A stretch of 64,000 nt of DNA, taken from positions 1-64,000 of the forward strand of contig DJVA01000049.1 of assembly GCA_002440705.1 (NCBI GenBank). The letters run 5' to 3'. This document shows, in pieces, positions 43,923 to 53,329 of the stretch (positions within the stretch are counted from its first letter, which is position 1; every line of letters begins with the position of its first letter). The notes beneath the pieces were generated by a model, which saw only the letters and a list, made by a program, of their open reading frames with translations, was not told the DNA's origin and ran no database searches. Both the position numbers and the translations under genes were made by a program. The DNA comes from Flavobacteriaceae bacterium UBA6268 (GTDB taxonomy: Bacteria > Bacteroidota > Bacteroidia > Flavobacteriales > Flavobacteriaceae).

Positions 43923-43946
43923 AACCCGGAATTCCCGGGTTTTTTT
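43923..43946 (+). terminator. Rho-independent terminator
   Basis: A 7-bp stem (AACCCGG at 43923-43929, loop AATTC, CCGGGTT at 43935-43941) is followed by a T run, ending the small secreted protein transcript. Confidence 0.8.
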
Positions 43947-43988
43947 GTGAATTTACTTATAGTTGTACCCGAGCACCCAAGAAATCCC

Positions 43989-44022
43989 TTGAAATAATCA
44001 TCTATCAGGAAAAATACTTTTG
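43989..44022 (+). promoter_or_regulatory. Promoter TTG-N23-TACTTTTG
   Basis: TTG at 43989-43991 and TACTTTTG at 44015-44022 are 23 bp apart; the TerB-like gene starts 30 bp after the -7 box. Confidence 0.55.
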
Positions 44023-44052
44023 GGTTTCGCCTTTTTGAAGTAGTATTGCAAC

Positions 44053-44451
44053 ATGGATCACGCACACCAAAAATCGTTGTTGAGCGATTTAATTTTCCTT
44101 GCAAAGGCCGATGGCATCATCGACCCTTCCGAACGGGATTTCATACACCGTATTGGCCAACGTATGGGATTAGATTCCAATGCGATAGATGCTTTGTTTC
44201 AAAATCCAGTGCCATCCGTCCCGTTATTTACGGAATTGGAACGGATTACCCATTTCCACCGCTTGCTCTTGGTGATGAATGTAGACCGTGAAACCCACGA
44301 AAAAGAAATCATTGCCCTACGAAATTTCGGCCTTAAAATGGGAATCCGTCAAGGTGCCATCGATCAAATCCTACAAAAGATGAATGATTTTGAGGACAAA
44401 ATCATTCCCTCAAACGAGTTGATAGCTATTTTTCAGACCTATTATAACTGA
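44053..44451 (+). CDS. TerB-like protein
   Basis: The 132-residue all-helical protein resembles the TerB/tellurite-resistance-like fold: LLSDLIFLAKADGIIDPSER near the N-terminus is the acidic helix-loop seen in TerB domains. Asp and Glu residues in the first helices could bind a metal. Many such proteins are unrelated to tellurite and act as envelope or stress-associated accessory proteins. It is a single gene with its own promoter, 119 bp before the hsp20 gene. Confidence 0.65.
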   Translation: MDHAHQKSLLSDLIFLAKADGIIDPSERDFIHRIGQRMGLDSNAIDALFQNPVPSVPLFTELERITHFHRLLLVMNVDRETHEKEIIALRNFGLKMGIRQGAIDQILQKMNDFEDKIIPSNELIAIFQTYYN

Positions 44452-44570
44452 ATTTCAGTCAAAAAGACAGTTAAATTCCTCTTATTCAAGACAAAATGAC
44501 TTGTTTTTTGTTTTGGAATCCTATTTGCTCTTTTATGAGAAAATTGTGAAACCTTAAACAATAAAACATC

Positions 44571-45005
44571 ATGAAACTAGTTAAAAAAAACAACGCATGG
44601 CTGCCTTCTATTTTTGATGAGTTTTTTCCAGAAAATAGATTGGATGCTATTAATTATGAAAGATTTAGCATTCCGGCCGTAAATATTAGTGAGAATTTTG
44701 CGAATTTTGTCGTCGAATTGGCAGTACCGGGTTTGAATAAAGAAAACATCACCGTTGAAGTTGAAAAAGACATTCTGAAGGTTTCTTCCTGTGTTTCCAA
44801 CGAAGGTGAAACCATCGAAAATCAAGACGGCACCAAATTCACCCGAAAAGAATTTAACTATACAGCTTTTGAGCGTTCATTTACGCTTCCTGAAACAGTA
44901 AGTAAAGATTCCATAAAAGCCAATTATGAAAACGGCGTGTTACGAATCGAGCTTCCAAAAGTGGAGGAAGCACAAAATATTAAACGAATGGTTGAGATTT
45001 CATAA
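44571..45005 (+). CDS. Hsp20/alpha-crystallin small heat-shock protein
   Basis: The 144-residue protein has a short N-terminal arm (LVKKNNAWLPSIFDEFF) and an alpha-crystallin domain (about 35-135). The conserved ENGVLRIELPK motif lies near the C-terminus. It should hold unfolding proteins as oligomers in the cytoplasm. The C-terminal IxI motif is not obvious. No clear heat-shock operator such as CIRCE was seen upstream. It ends at a strong bidirectional terminator shared with rluF. Confidence 0.92.
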   Translation: MKLVKKNNAWLPSIFDEFFPENRLDAINYERFSIPAVNISENFANFVVELAVPGLNKENITVEVEKDILKVSSCVSNEGETIENQDGTKFTRKEFNYTAFERSFTLPETVSKDSIKANYENGVLRIELPKVEEAQNIKRMVEIS

Positions 45006-45031
45006 TTGAAATTAATTTGGTTAGTTAGTTG

Positions 45032-45073
45032 AAAAAACCGCGTGCTTCTCAATCGGCACGCGGTTATTTTTTT
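45032..45073. terminator. Bidirectional terminator between hsp20 and rluF
   Basis: A perfect 10-bp stem (AACCGCGTGC at 45036-45045 with GCACGCGGTT at 45056-45065) has A residues on the left and a T run to 45073 on the right, so it can stop both convergent transcripts. Confidence 0.85.
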
Positions 45074-45857
45074 AACGACTACGGCGCTTTCCTAATTTTT
45101 TTTGCAACACATCCGTATAGGGTCGGTTTTCCGAGTCCTTGATAGCTGTTTGTAAGCCTTTCAATTCCTGATCGGATAGGTAACGCCATTTCCCAACAGG
45201 TAAATCCCCCAGTTCCACGTTCATAACCCTTATTCGTTTTAAGGCAATTACTTCGTAACCCAAGGCTTCACACATGCGCCGAATTTGGCGGTTGAGGCCT
45301 TGAATCAATACAATTTTGAATGTGCGCTTGCTTAGCTTTTCAACTTCGCATTTTTTGGTGATGGTATCCAATATGGGCACGCCTTTTCGCATGTGCTGCA
45401 AAAAATCATCGGTAATCGGCCGATTTACTTCGACGAGGTATTCTTTTTCGTGTTCGTTTCCAGCGCGGAGGATTTTATTTACGATATCCCCATCGTTGGT
45501 GAGGAGTAACAATCCTTCGCTAGGTTTATCCAATCGGCCGATATAAAACACACGCTCGTTCAAATTCAATAAGTCAATAACATTACCTTTAATTCTCGAA
45601 TCCGTGGTGGTTGTTACTCCAATAGGTTTGTTGAAAGCGATGTACACATTTTTTGGCTTGTCTTTGATCAGTTGTCCGGCAACACGGATTTCATCAGAAG
45701 GGATGACTCTATCTCCCAGTCCGGCAACTTTTCCATTAAGGGTTACCAACCCTTTTTCGATGTAGGTGTCTGCTTGGCGTCGAGAGCAGAACCCGCTATC
45801 ACTGATGGCTTTATTGAGCCTTATGGAATCGGTATTTCTTGAGTTTTGTCCGTCCAT
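45072..45857 (-). CDS. rluF: 23S rRNA pseudouridine synthase RluF
   Basis: The 261-residue enzyme has an N-terminal S4 RNA-binding domain (about 12-60) and a pseudouridine synthase domain with catalytic Asp110 in YIGRLDKPSEG. Stretches such as ILRAGNEHEKEYLV, TKKCEV and QGLNRQIRRMCEALGYEV identify the RluF subgroup, which modifies U2604 of 23S rRNA and can act on tRNA-Tyr. It lies 6 bp downstream of uvrB in the same orientation. Confidence 0.9.
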   Translation of the reverse strand: MDGQNSRNTDSIRLNKAISDSGFCSRRQADTYIEKGLVTLNGKVAGLGDRVIPSDEIRVAGQLIKDKPKNVYIAFNKPIGVTTTTDSRIKGNVIDLLNLNERVFYIGRLDKPSEGLLLLTNDGDIVNKILRAGNEHEKEYLVEVNRPITDDFLQHMRKGVPILDTITKKCEVEKLSKRTFKIVLIQGLNRQIRRMCEALGYEVIALKRIRVMNVELGDLPVGKWRYLSDQELKGLQTAIKDSENRPYTDVLQKKLGKRRSR

Positions 45858-45863
45858 GCCGTT

Positions 45864-47873
45864 TTAGGCCTCATCGGTCGATGCCTCCAATTGTTTTTGA
45901 AATGATTTTATTTGGTCCCTCAACTTAGCAGCCATCATAAAATCCAGATCTTTTGCAGCTTTCTCCATCTCCTTTCGGGCGTCCCTTATTTTCTTTTCCA
46001 GTTGGGGCCGAGTGAGATAGTTTTCGGGATTTTCGGCGGCAATACTTTCCGCAGTATCAAAAGTGTAGGACTGCACTTTTTGTTTTGTGAGGGCATTTTC
46101 CAGGGATTTTTTTATGGCCTTTGGGGTAATGTTGTGCTTTTTATTGTACTCGATTTGTTTGCTTCTACGGTATTCAGTACCGTCTATGGTGGCCTGCATG
46201 CTTTTTGTAATAGTATCCGCATACATGATGGCCTTTCCATTCATGTGCCTTGCAGCTCTACCCACGGTTTGGGTCAATGACCTGGCACTGCGTAGAAACC
46301 CTTCTTTGTCCGCATCCAAGATTGCCACCAACGAAACCTCCGGTAGGTCTAATCCTTCACGCAATAAATTGACGCCAACCAATACATCAAAGAGACCTAA
46401 TCGTAAGTCCTGCATGATTTCCACCCGTTCCAATGTATCGACGTCGCTATGAATGTAACGACATCGAATCTGTATTCGGGCAAGGTATTTGGTTAATTCC
46501 TCGGCCATTCTTTTCGTCAAGGTCGTCACCAACACCCGTTCATCCTTTTCAACCCTTAATTGAATTTCCTCGAGTAGGTCATCAATTTGGTTCAAACTTG
46601 GGCGTATTTCAATGGGGGGATCCAACAAGCCTGTGGGACGTATAATTTGTTCTACGTATACCCCGCCACTTTTTACCAGCTCATAATCAGCAGGTGTTGC
46701 ACTTACATAAATTACCTGATTTTGCAGTGCTTCAAATTCTTCAAATTTCAAAGGACGATTGTCCATGGCTGCGGGAAGGCGAAATCCGTATTCTACCAAA
46801 TTTTCTTTTCGGCTGCGATCGCCACCATACATAGCCCCTACCTGAGGGATGGAGACGTGGCTTTCATCTACGACCAATAGATAGTCATCCGGGAAATAAT
46901 CCAAGAGGCAAAACGGACGAGTTCCAGGTAATCTGCGATCTAAGTACCGCGAATAATTTTCAATACCACTACAATATCCCAATTCCTTGATCATCTCCAA
47001 ATCAAAATTGGTACGTTCTTCCAAGCGTTTGGCTTCTAAATGCTTTCCAATTTCCTTAAAATAGTCAACCTGCTTCACCAAATCATCTTGGATGTCCCTA
47101 ATGGCATCCTGCAGAATTTCAGGCGAAGTCACGAACATATTTGCCGGATAGATGTTTAGTTGCTCATACTTCTCCAAGACCTTATTGTTAAGTGGATCGA
47201 AAGCTTCAATGTCTTCGATTTCGTCCCCAAAAAAGTGAATCCTAAAAGCGGTATCTGCATAGCCCGGGTACACGTCAACCGTATCTCCTTTAATGCGGAA
47301 ACGGCCGTTGTGGAAATCGTATTCCGTTCTTGCATAGAGCCCTTGAACCAATTGGTGAAGGAGTTTGGTTCGTGAAATGACTTGTCCTTTTTTAAGGTGA
47401 ATAACGTTTTTCTGAAACTCTACTGGGTTGCCAATGCCATACAAACACGAAACCGAAGCCACTACAATCACATCCCGTCTGCCGGAAAGCAGAGAAGAGG
47501 TGGTACTGAGACGCAATTTTTCGATCTCCTCATTGATTGAAAGGTCTTTTTCAATGTAGGTGCCACTCGTGGGAATGTAGGCTTCTGGCTGGTAATAATC
47601 GTAATAGGAAACGAAATATTCTACAGCATTGTTCGGAAAAAACTGCTTGAACTCACTGTAAAGTTGCGCTGCGAGTGTTTTATTGTGTGCAAGGACCAAG
47701 GTCGGTTTTTGGACCTGTTCTACCACATTGGCAATGGTAAAGGTTTTTCCACTACCCGTAACACCGAGGAGGGTTTGATGTGCCTCACCAGCGTTCAAAC
47801 CTTCCACCAGTTCTCGGATGGCTTCTGGTTGATCTCCGGTTGGAGTAAAATCACTTACGATTTGGAATTTCAT
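45864..47873 (-). CDS. uvrB: Excinuclease ABC subunit B
   Basis: The 669-residue protein is the nucleotide-excision-repair helicase-like damage verifier. The P-loop GVTGSGKTF (37-45), the beta-hairpin YYDYYQPEAYIPTSGTY used for strand clamping, DESHV and the C-terminal UVR domain (about 625-660) that binds UvrC are all present. It is co-transcribed with rluF. Confidence 0.97.
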   Translation of the reverse strand: MKFQIVSDFTPTGDQPEAIRELVEGLNAGEAHQTLLGVTGSGKTFTIANVVEQVQKPTLVLAHNKTLAAQLYSEFKQFFPNNAVEYFVSYYDYYQPEAYIPTSGTYIEKDLSINEEIEKLRLSTTSSLLSGRRDVIVVASVSCLYGIGNPVEFQKNVIHLKKGQVISRTKLLHQLVQGLYARTEYDFHNGRFRIKGDTVDVYPGYADTAFRIHFFGDEIEDIEAFDPLNNKVLEKYEQLNIYPANMFVTSPEILQDAIRDIQDDLVKQVDYFKEIGKHLEAKRLEERTNFDLEMIKELGYCSGIENYSRYLDRRLPGTRPFCLLDYFPDDYLLVVDESHVSIPQVGAMYGGDRSRKENLVEYGFRLPAAMDNRPLKFEEFEALQNQVIYVSATPADYELVKSGGVYVEQIIRPTGLLDPPIEIRPSLNQIDDLLEEIQLRVEKDERVLVTTLTKRMAEELTKYLARIQIRCRYIHSDVDTLERVEIMQDLRLGLFDVLVGVNLLREGLDLPEVSLVAILDADKEGFLRSARSLTQTVGRAARHMNGKAIMYADTITKSMQATIDGTEYRRSKQIEYNKKHNITPKAIKKSLENALTKQKVQSYTFDTAESIAAENPENYLTRPQLEKKIRDARKEMEKAAKDLDFMMAAKLRDQIKSFQKQLEASTDEA

Positions 47874-47889
47874 GGAATACTTTCTACCC

Positions 47890-47907
47890 CAAAATTACGC
47901 AAATTTA
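47890..47907 (-). promoter_or_regulatory. Tandem -7 boxes TAAATTTG and TAATTTTG for uvrB
   Basis: On the minus strand two perfect TAnnTTTG boxes (47907-47900 and 47897-47890) lie 16-26 bp before the uvrB ATG. Which one is used cannot be told; no -33 TTG is obvious. Confidence 0.5.
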
Positions 47908-47945
47908 CGTTGGAAGTTAAGCTGCTGTAAGGTTATCTTGAAAAA

Positions 47946-50342
47946 TCAATAATTCACATAAACATCCCCAATAAACGGTTTTGGGTATTCGGGATCATTG
48001 AGTACCAGAACATAAAAATAGGTACCTACAGGAACTACTTTGCTTTGTAGAAGAATTCCACGGTTTGGAATGGCATTCCAGAGACCTTCCTCATTGCCAC
48101 CTTCATAGATGAGGTTACCTTCACGGCTGTAAATGCGAAGCACAAAGTTGGGAAATACATCCACGATATAGTCAATTTGGAAATCGTCATTCAATCCATC
48201 TCCGTTTGGTGAAATACCATCAGGAATGATGGGAGGGCATTTCTCAACGATCAACTGAAAGGAGGCCGTGGTAAAGCAAATTTCGTTTTCCAGTCGGACA
48301 TAAATGGTCTGTGGATTGCTGGTATTTTCAAATTCGCCTGGGTTTACAATCGCATTTTCATTGGCGATGGCGTCTTCCAGTTGCATGAAAAAACTGACAG
48401 TACCTGAACTGTTTGCAGTTATTGCAGCAAGTAGCTCTTCATCGAAAAGGTTAAAAATGGCAATTTCGAGTCCTGTATCACATTCAGTTAAGGGTGGTAA
48501 GGGATTGATATCTGGTAAGCTTCCAAATTCCACCTCTATGGAAAATTCGTTGTTGAATTCGTTAAGCTCTTCTACAATTCCTGCTCCAGTACCATCATCA
48601 TCCACCACGGCCAAAAGGGTAAATTGATCTGGGATGGATTCAGGCAGATCCACTTCCAGTGAACCAGATTCCGAGCCTCCAATTGCGATTTCGGCAATCG
48701 TAACAGATTGTCCTACTAAAATGCCATCGGCATAAAATGCAATGGGGGTTCCAGCTGGTAGGACATCGGTACCTTTACTATTGTAAACGGTGTATTCAAT
48801 GGTCAAATCCCTTTGACGGCAAGCGTAAATATCATTATCGATGCTCACTGTGGCATCGGGACAATCTAGTGCTTCTACGACAAAACTGTCGACAACATAA
48901 CAGTCTTCATTGGATACCCGAATCCAAATGGTTTGAGGGTTTTCTGTATTTACAAAAGCTTCCGGATTTACGAGGGCATTATTGTTGTTTTCTGCATCCT
49001 CTTGAGAAAGGAAATAAAAAAGGGTATTTTCGGGGTTAATCTGAAGTGTCGCTTCTGATAGGTCAAATACCAATGTTCCAAAAGTTCCACAGGTTTCCAA
49101 ATTGGTTAATCCAGAGGCATCTGGATAAATCAAAAGGTGTTCTGGAGAGGAATCTTCATTATTGGTATCGTCTACTTCATTGACTGTGTCTTGATAGTCT
49201 ACAAACGCACGTAGTTCAAAATCAGCTGGAACAACCTCTGACACCTCAAACGAAATTACACCACCTTCTTGTTCCCCAACCTCTAAAAAGTTAGAGGTTT
49301 GAGTTGTAGCAACTAAATTATTATCTGCAAAAAATCCAATGGAAACAGGCGGGAGGCGGTCGGTACCCTCAAGATTGTAGACGGTATATTCGATTGTAAA
49401 AGAACGATCCCCACAGACTGTTGGGCGTTCAATGTTATCCATAGTAATTGTAGCATCAGGTAAGGCAGTGTTTAAAACCGTTACAATGTTGTTTAGTAAT
49501 ATAAGGTCCTGATTTGAGGTTATTTCGATTGTTGCTGAGGGATCTCCTGGATTAATAAGCCCTTCAATGCTGTAATAATCAATGTCGATATTGTAGAGCT
49601 GGTTGCTGTTTGTAAAAGTATTGGTTCCGTTAAAAGCATTATTGCCGGGATTCAATGGGGGGTTGCTTAAGATGGTTCCATTAAGTTTCAAAGACTCGTT
49701 TTCTGCAAGGGCAGAATCTCCTTCCCAAGCCAAGAAACCAATTTTTGTTTCAGAGTTATCCACTGTTTCCAGATCGGTCAAGGTAATGGTTATGGTACTA
49801 GGTGCATCAACAACCTGTTCAAATCCATCAAAAATTTTCAATTGGTTGAGGGGCAACGAAGGGTCCTCATACACTAGGATGATGGCCCAACCTCCAAAAT
49901 TTGTTGAATTATTACAATATTGAGCGATGACATCAGTCAAATCAAGTTCAGATAGCGTATAGGTATCATTTCCAATACTTTGAACAAGTTCCGTTACGTC
50001 TTTGAATGCTGCGAAATAAGTGTAAAAAGCGTTCAAGGAACTTGAAAAGGTTCTTTCCGCTGTAATAGGATTTCCGTTCAAGGCAACATCAAAGTCCCCC
50101 TTACCCGAACCCGACCAATACAAATAGGCTGCTTGTAAACTTTGTTCGGGTTCCAATAATAGCTCTGCCGAACTTTCTGTCAAAATTTCACAAGCAGAGG
50201 TCAGTCCATTTTCTTCTTTGTTTAAGGTATTCCCAAAGGCTAAATAATCATACCTGCCATTAAATTCTTGCAAAAGCTGGATATCTTGGCCGTACATAAA
50301 ATAAGCAAAAAAGAAACAAAGGAAAACCAAAAACCTATTCAT
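47946..50342 (-). CDS. Large secreted adhesin-like protein with CARDB repeats and T9SS type B sorting domain
   Basis: The 798-residue protein has a signal peptide (about 1-18, ending MYGQ). An N-terminal domain (about 20-280) of beta-rich DUF3344-like type includes AAYLYWSGSGKGDFD. Two related segments, each with a CARDB-like repeat opening near SFTIEYTVYN or LTIEYTVYN, lie around residues 290-400 and 480-610, with a similar partner repeat after each. The C-terminal ~95 residues start at PDGISPNGDGLNDDF and end FIGDVYVNY, the type B (gliding-motility-associated) sorting domain. It is exported by T9SS and probably surface-attached in adhesion or motility. Confidence 0.85.
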   Translation of the reverse strand: MNRFLVFLCFFFAYFMYGQDIQLLQEFNGRYDYLAFGNTLNKEENGLTSACEILTESSAELLLEPEQSLQAAYLYWSGSGKGDFDVALNGNPITAERTFSSSLNAFYTYFAAFKDVTELVQSIGNDTYTLSELDLTDVIAQYCNNSTNFGGWAIILVYEDPSLPLNQLKIFDGFEQVVDAPSTITITLTDLETVDNSETKIGFLAWEGDSALAENESLKLNGTILSNPPLNPGNNAFNGTNTFTNSNQLYNIDIDYYSIEGLINPGDPSATIEITSNQDLILLNNIVTVLNTALPDATITMDNIERPTVCGDRSFTIEYTVYNLEGTDRLPPVSIGFFADNNLVATTQTSNFLEVGEQEGGVISFEVSEVVPADFELRAFVDYQDTVNEVDDTNNEDSSPEHLLIYPDASGLTNLETCGTFGTLVFDLSEATLQINPENTLFYFLSQEDAENNNNALVNPEAFVNTENPQTIWIRVSNEDCYVVDSFVVEALDCPDATVSIDNDIYACRQRDLTIEYTVYNSKGTDVLPAGTPIAFYADGILVGQSVTIAEIAIGGSESGSLEVDLPESIPDQFTLLAVVDDDGTGAGIVEELNEFNNEFSIEVEFGSLPDINPLPPLTECDTGLEIAIFNLFDEELLAAITANSSGTVSFFMQLEDAIANENAIVNPGEFENTSNPQTIYVRLENEICFTTASFQLIVEKCPPIIPDGISPNGDGLNDDFQIDYIVDVFPNFVLRIYSREGNLIYEGGNEEGLWNAIPNRGILLQSKVVPVGTYFYVLVLNDPEYPKPFIGDVYVNY

Positions 50343-50414
50343 GGATATATCAATAACAGAGGTTTGTTAAAGATACAAATAATTGCTTTGAATCGAATTT
50401 GTTTCAAGCGTACT

Positions 50415-51242
50415 TTATAAATCACGCTGTTTTAGGATGGCATATGAGCCGTAGATAAACAGGGCAGTCCATGCCAGTACGATGATCACGTCCAAAGTTT
50501 GGACGTCATAATTCTTAGTGAATTCTTCGCCCAATTGATTTGCAGCGCTTTTTACAGCACCCAAACGGGAGCCGGGTTCTTTGATAAGATTGGACATGGC
50601 ATTCAAAGGATAGAATCGTGTAACCATTGGGGCTATGGCTTCCGCTTTCCAATAAAGCAGCCCAGCTGTGATGCCCTCAACGACTTGCCAAAGTATCAAA
50701 AAGCCTAGGGCAAATGCCGATCGTTTCACCAAAATCCCTAAGAAAAGGCAAAAAGAGAAAAAGCCTACCAATTTGACGAAATACCCTATGAAGTATTGCA
50801 GGTCTGAAAAGATGATTCCAAGCTCGTCATAATCAGAATAAATCAATCCCAAAACCAAGGATACCGCAAAAACAAATACGACCGACACGACCGAAAACAG
50901 TAATACCGTTAAAAATTTGGAGAGGATAAATTCCTTTTTGCTGAGACCGTCAATAAGGTTCTGCTTGAGCGTTTTGTTGGAATATTCACTAGACATCATC
51001 GAAACGATAATGACTGCCAAAAACAATTTCAACCAAGAGGCCACGAACGTATTGAAATGCCAGATGTACGGAAAATTGAAAATACCCTGGTCTGCCAGAT
51101 GAAACTTAAAGAGGCCAATATCGAACTTGATGGCTGCAATGAGCGCAATGCAAAGCAGTAGCCCAAAATAACCCACAATCAGCACTTTGCTTACCCTACT
51201 GGTTCTTAGTTTGATGAGTTCTATTTGCAACAATCGAAACAT
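50415..51242 (-). CDS. ABC transporter permease
   Basis: The 275-residue membrane protein has six predicted helices in the ABC-2 type arrangement, with a long N-terminal helix region and SSEYSNKTLKQNLIDGLSKKEF between helices 2 and 3, the signature of the NatB/ABC-2 permease group. It pairs with the ATPase encoded just upstream (3-bp gap). Substrate and direction are unknown; export or membrane maintenance is likely. Confidence 0.85.
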   Translation of the reverse strand: MFRLLQIELIKLRTSRVSKVLIVGYFGLLLCIALIAAIKFDIGLFKFHLADQGIFNFPYIWHFNTFVASWLKLFLAVIIVSMMSSEYSNKTLKQNLIDGLSKKEFILSKFLTVLLFSVVSVVFVFAVSLVLGLIYSDYDELGIIFSDLQYFIGYFVKLVGFFSFCLFLGILVKRSAFALGFLILWQVVEGITAGLLYWKAEAIAPMVTRFYPLNAMSNLIKEPGSRLGAVKSAANQLGEEFTKNYDVQTLDVIIVLAWTALFIYGSYAILKQRDL

Positions 51243-51245
51243 GGG

Positions 51246-52145
51246 CTAGTTGTTTTTGGTGATTTGAAGGAATTGATCTTCCAAGCTTTCCTTTTTCTTC
51301 TCTAAATGCGACAGTACAATTCCTTTTTCAAACAGTTGACGATTTAGAGCCGCTGCATCCAAAGGTTGTTTCAAGTAGGCAATCAATAGGTCGCCCTCCG
51401 TTTTGATGGATGAAAATGCGTTCATGTTTTCTAGGGTTTCCATGAGCAAATGCTGATCGTTTCCCTGTAAAATCATAAAGCCATGACTGGCAACCATGCC
51501 ATCAACCGTTCCGGTGTAAAGGCTTTCCCCTTTTCTTAATATAACCACATGGGAACACACTTTTTCCACTTCATCCAACAAGTGGGATGCCAATAAAATG
51601 GTGGTTCCCTGTTGTGCAATAAGTTTGATAAGATCACGGATTTGGCGAATTCCCTGAGGGTCCAGCCCATTGGTTGGTTCGTCCAAAATCAGGATTTCCG
51701 GATCGTTCAGCAATGCCGAGGCAATGGCAAGCCGTTGTTTCATCCCAAGCGAAAAAGTGGAGAACTTGCTGTCCCTGCGCTCCAAAAGCCCTACCAACTC
51801 CAATTTCTCTTCAATCTTTTCTTCAGGAACCCCTTTAATCTTACACACCAATTGTAAGTTTTGTTCCGCAGTCATGTAGGGATAAAAATTGGGGCGTTCG
51901 ATAATGGCGCCTACTTTCTTTAGGGCTTCGTGGGTCGTTTCGGTTCCATCAAACCAATCAAAATCCCCAGAAGTTTTATTAACCACATTTAGGACAATGC
52001 CTAAAGTAGTCGATTTCCCACTCCCGTTGGGGCCCAAAATACCATAAACATTTCCTTTTTCAATGGTAAAGGAAACATTGTTGACTGCAGTGATTGGACC
52101 AAATTTTTTGGTAAGGTGGGATAGGGTTAGTATGGTTTGGCTCAC
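51246..52145 (-). CDS. ABC transporter ATP-binding protein
   Basis: The 299-residue ATPase has a Walker A GPNGSGKST (about 39-47), the signature SLGMKQRLAIAS, Walker B LILDEPTNGLDPQG and a switch histidine in LLASHLL. A C-terminal ~70 residues form the accessory domain typical of ABC-2 exporter ATPases of the bacitracin/CcmA class. Its leader has an exact TGTAAC-N16-CGTC ECF-type promoter, so the transporter may be stress induced. Confidence 0.9.
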   Translation of the reverse strand: MSQTILTLSHLTKKFGPITAVNNVSFTIEKGNVYGILGPNGSGKSTTLGIVLNVVNKTSGDFDWFDGTETTHEALKKVGAIIERPNFYPYMTAEQNLQLVCKIKGVPEEKIEEKLELVGLLERRDSKFSTFSLGMKQRLAIASALLNDPEILILDEPTNGLDPQGIRQIRDLIKLIAQQGTTILLASHLLDEVEKVCSHVVILRKGESLYTGTVDGMVASHGFMILQGNDQHLLMETLENMNAFSSIKTEGDLLIAYLKQPLDAAALNRQLFEKGIVLSHLEKKKESLEDQFLQITKNN

Positions 52146-52174
52146 GAAGGCTGTTGGTTATTTGTTTTAAGTAC

Positions 52175-52200
52175 GACGAACTTAGTAGGGATTTGTTACA
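52175..52200 (-). promoter_or_regulatory. ECF sigma-type promoter TGTAAC-N16-CGTC for the ABC transporter
   Basis: On the minus strand TGTAAC (52200-52195) and CGTC (52178-52175) are 16 bp apart, the same layout as at 4007-4032. The ATPase ATG lies 29 bp downstream. No GTTAA repeat was found upstream of this copy. Confidence 0.55.
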
Positions 52201-52241
52201 ATCGCAAAACCAATGTTTTGAAATCGAGCACTTATGGGATG

Positions 52242-53300
52242 CTACGATTTGTGTTCCTTATTGAAGTATACTAGGTAATAGTACATTTGCCGTTCTTCAT
52301 CCCATCCTTTTTCCACAAATTTTTCGGCACTTTCAGGATTGATGAAATCCATCTTGATTTGGATGTTGGTATCCAGTTGGATGGTATTCTTGATTTTCTT
52401 CCTAGCGGCCGTCACAGCGGTATTGGCAATAGGGAAGCTGGTGAGGTCCTCTATGCTGTATTTTGGTGCCCGCTCTGTCTTGTAATGGCGGAATTCTGGT
52501 ATCAAATCGGGATTGTCAATCACTTCATTTACAAAAGCCGTTTCTTCAAATTGATCGTTTTTGGCAAAATGGTTTACCGCGCGGTTCATGAAAAGCACTT
52601 CTTCTTTTTTATCCTCAGCGGGCAGAATGACATCTTTTGCAAAGTCTTGGCAGAATTTTAGGTATTTCTTCGTAAAAAAGTTTTCATCCTTAAAGGCGTT
52701 AAGACCCAAAAAACTTTCCAGCCAATATCGGGTATCATAGCGGTTGCTATCTACGGAAAGTATTTTATACCCTTCTTCTTTTTTGGTGTTGAAAATCAAA
52801 GCGCCTTTATCCAGACGATTTAAGCTTACTCCTTGTTTCAACAAAGCCTCCAGTTGGTTTTCATTTTCTGCAAATTGAAGGAATTCCTGTTTTAGCTCCG
52901 ATTTGAAAACCCCCACTGCCGCAACTTTCTCATGGTCTATCTGAAGGTTTTCCAAATACGCAACAAACACTTCCCCACTTTTTATGTGGGGATGATTGGA
53001 TTGTTCGTATAAATGTTGGGTCATTTTTTTGCTGATGGAATGGATGGATTCGGGGTGTTCAAAAATTTCAGAAACCAAGCCAAAAAGTGGGTGAAATTCC
53101 AAATCGGTTTCATGGTCAAACTGATAGTAGTTTTCTTCCTTTTCACGAAACGGTCTCAGAAAAAACTCTTTTAAAAGGGGGGTGAGTTCATCATCCAATT
53201 TGATTGTTTTTTCAGAAAGAAAGAGTCCTTCGTTCCGGCTTTTGTTTCCTACGCGGTGAATGGAAAGCGAACCCAAGTGGGCATTGAATAAATTGATCAT
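52242..53300 (-). CDS. Nucleoid-associated protein NdpA-like (37-kDa family)
   Basis: The 352-residue protein matches the 37-kDa nucleoid-associated family (YejK/NdpA): it begins MINLFNAHLGSLSIHRVGNK and has charged mixed alpha/beta segments, with YWLESFLGL and the C-terminal IKMDFINPESAEKFVEKGWDE. The precise role in nucleoid structure is poorly known, and in some organisms members associate with phage or defence. It is 29 bp downstream of the pRiA4b-type gene in the same orientation. Confidence 0.7.
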   Translation of the reverse strand: MINLFNAHLGSLSIHRVGNKSRNEGLFLSEKTIKLDDELTPLLKEFFLRPFREKEENYYQFDHETDLEFHPLFGLVSEIFEHPESIHSISKKMTQHLYEQSNHPHIKSGEVFVAYLENLQIDHEKVAAVGVFKSELKQEFLQFAENENQLEALLKQGVSLNRLDKGALIFNTKKEEGYKILSVDSNRYDTRYWLESFLGLNAFKDENFFTKKYLKFCQDFAKDVILPAEDKKEEVLFMNRAVNHFAKNDQFEETAFVNEVIDNPDLIPEFRHYKTERAPKYSIEDLTSFPIANTAVTAARKKIKNTIQLDTNIQIKMDFINPESAEKFVEKGWDEERQMYYYLVYFNKEHKS

Positions 53301-53329
53301 GGTACTGCTAAAAAAGTGCGGGTTGGTTC

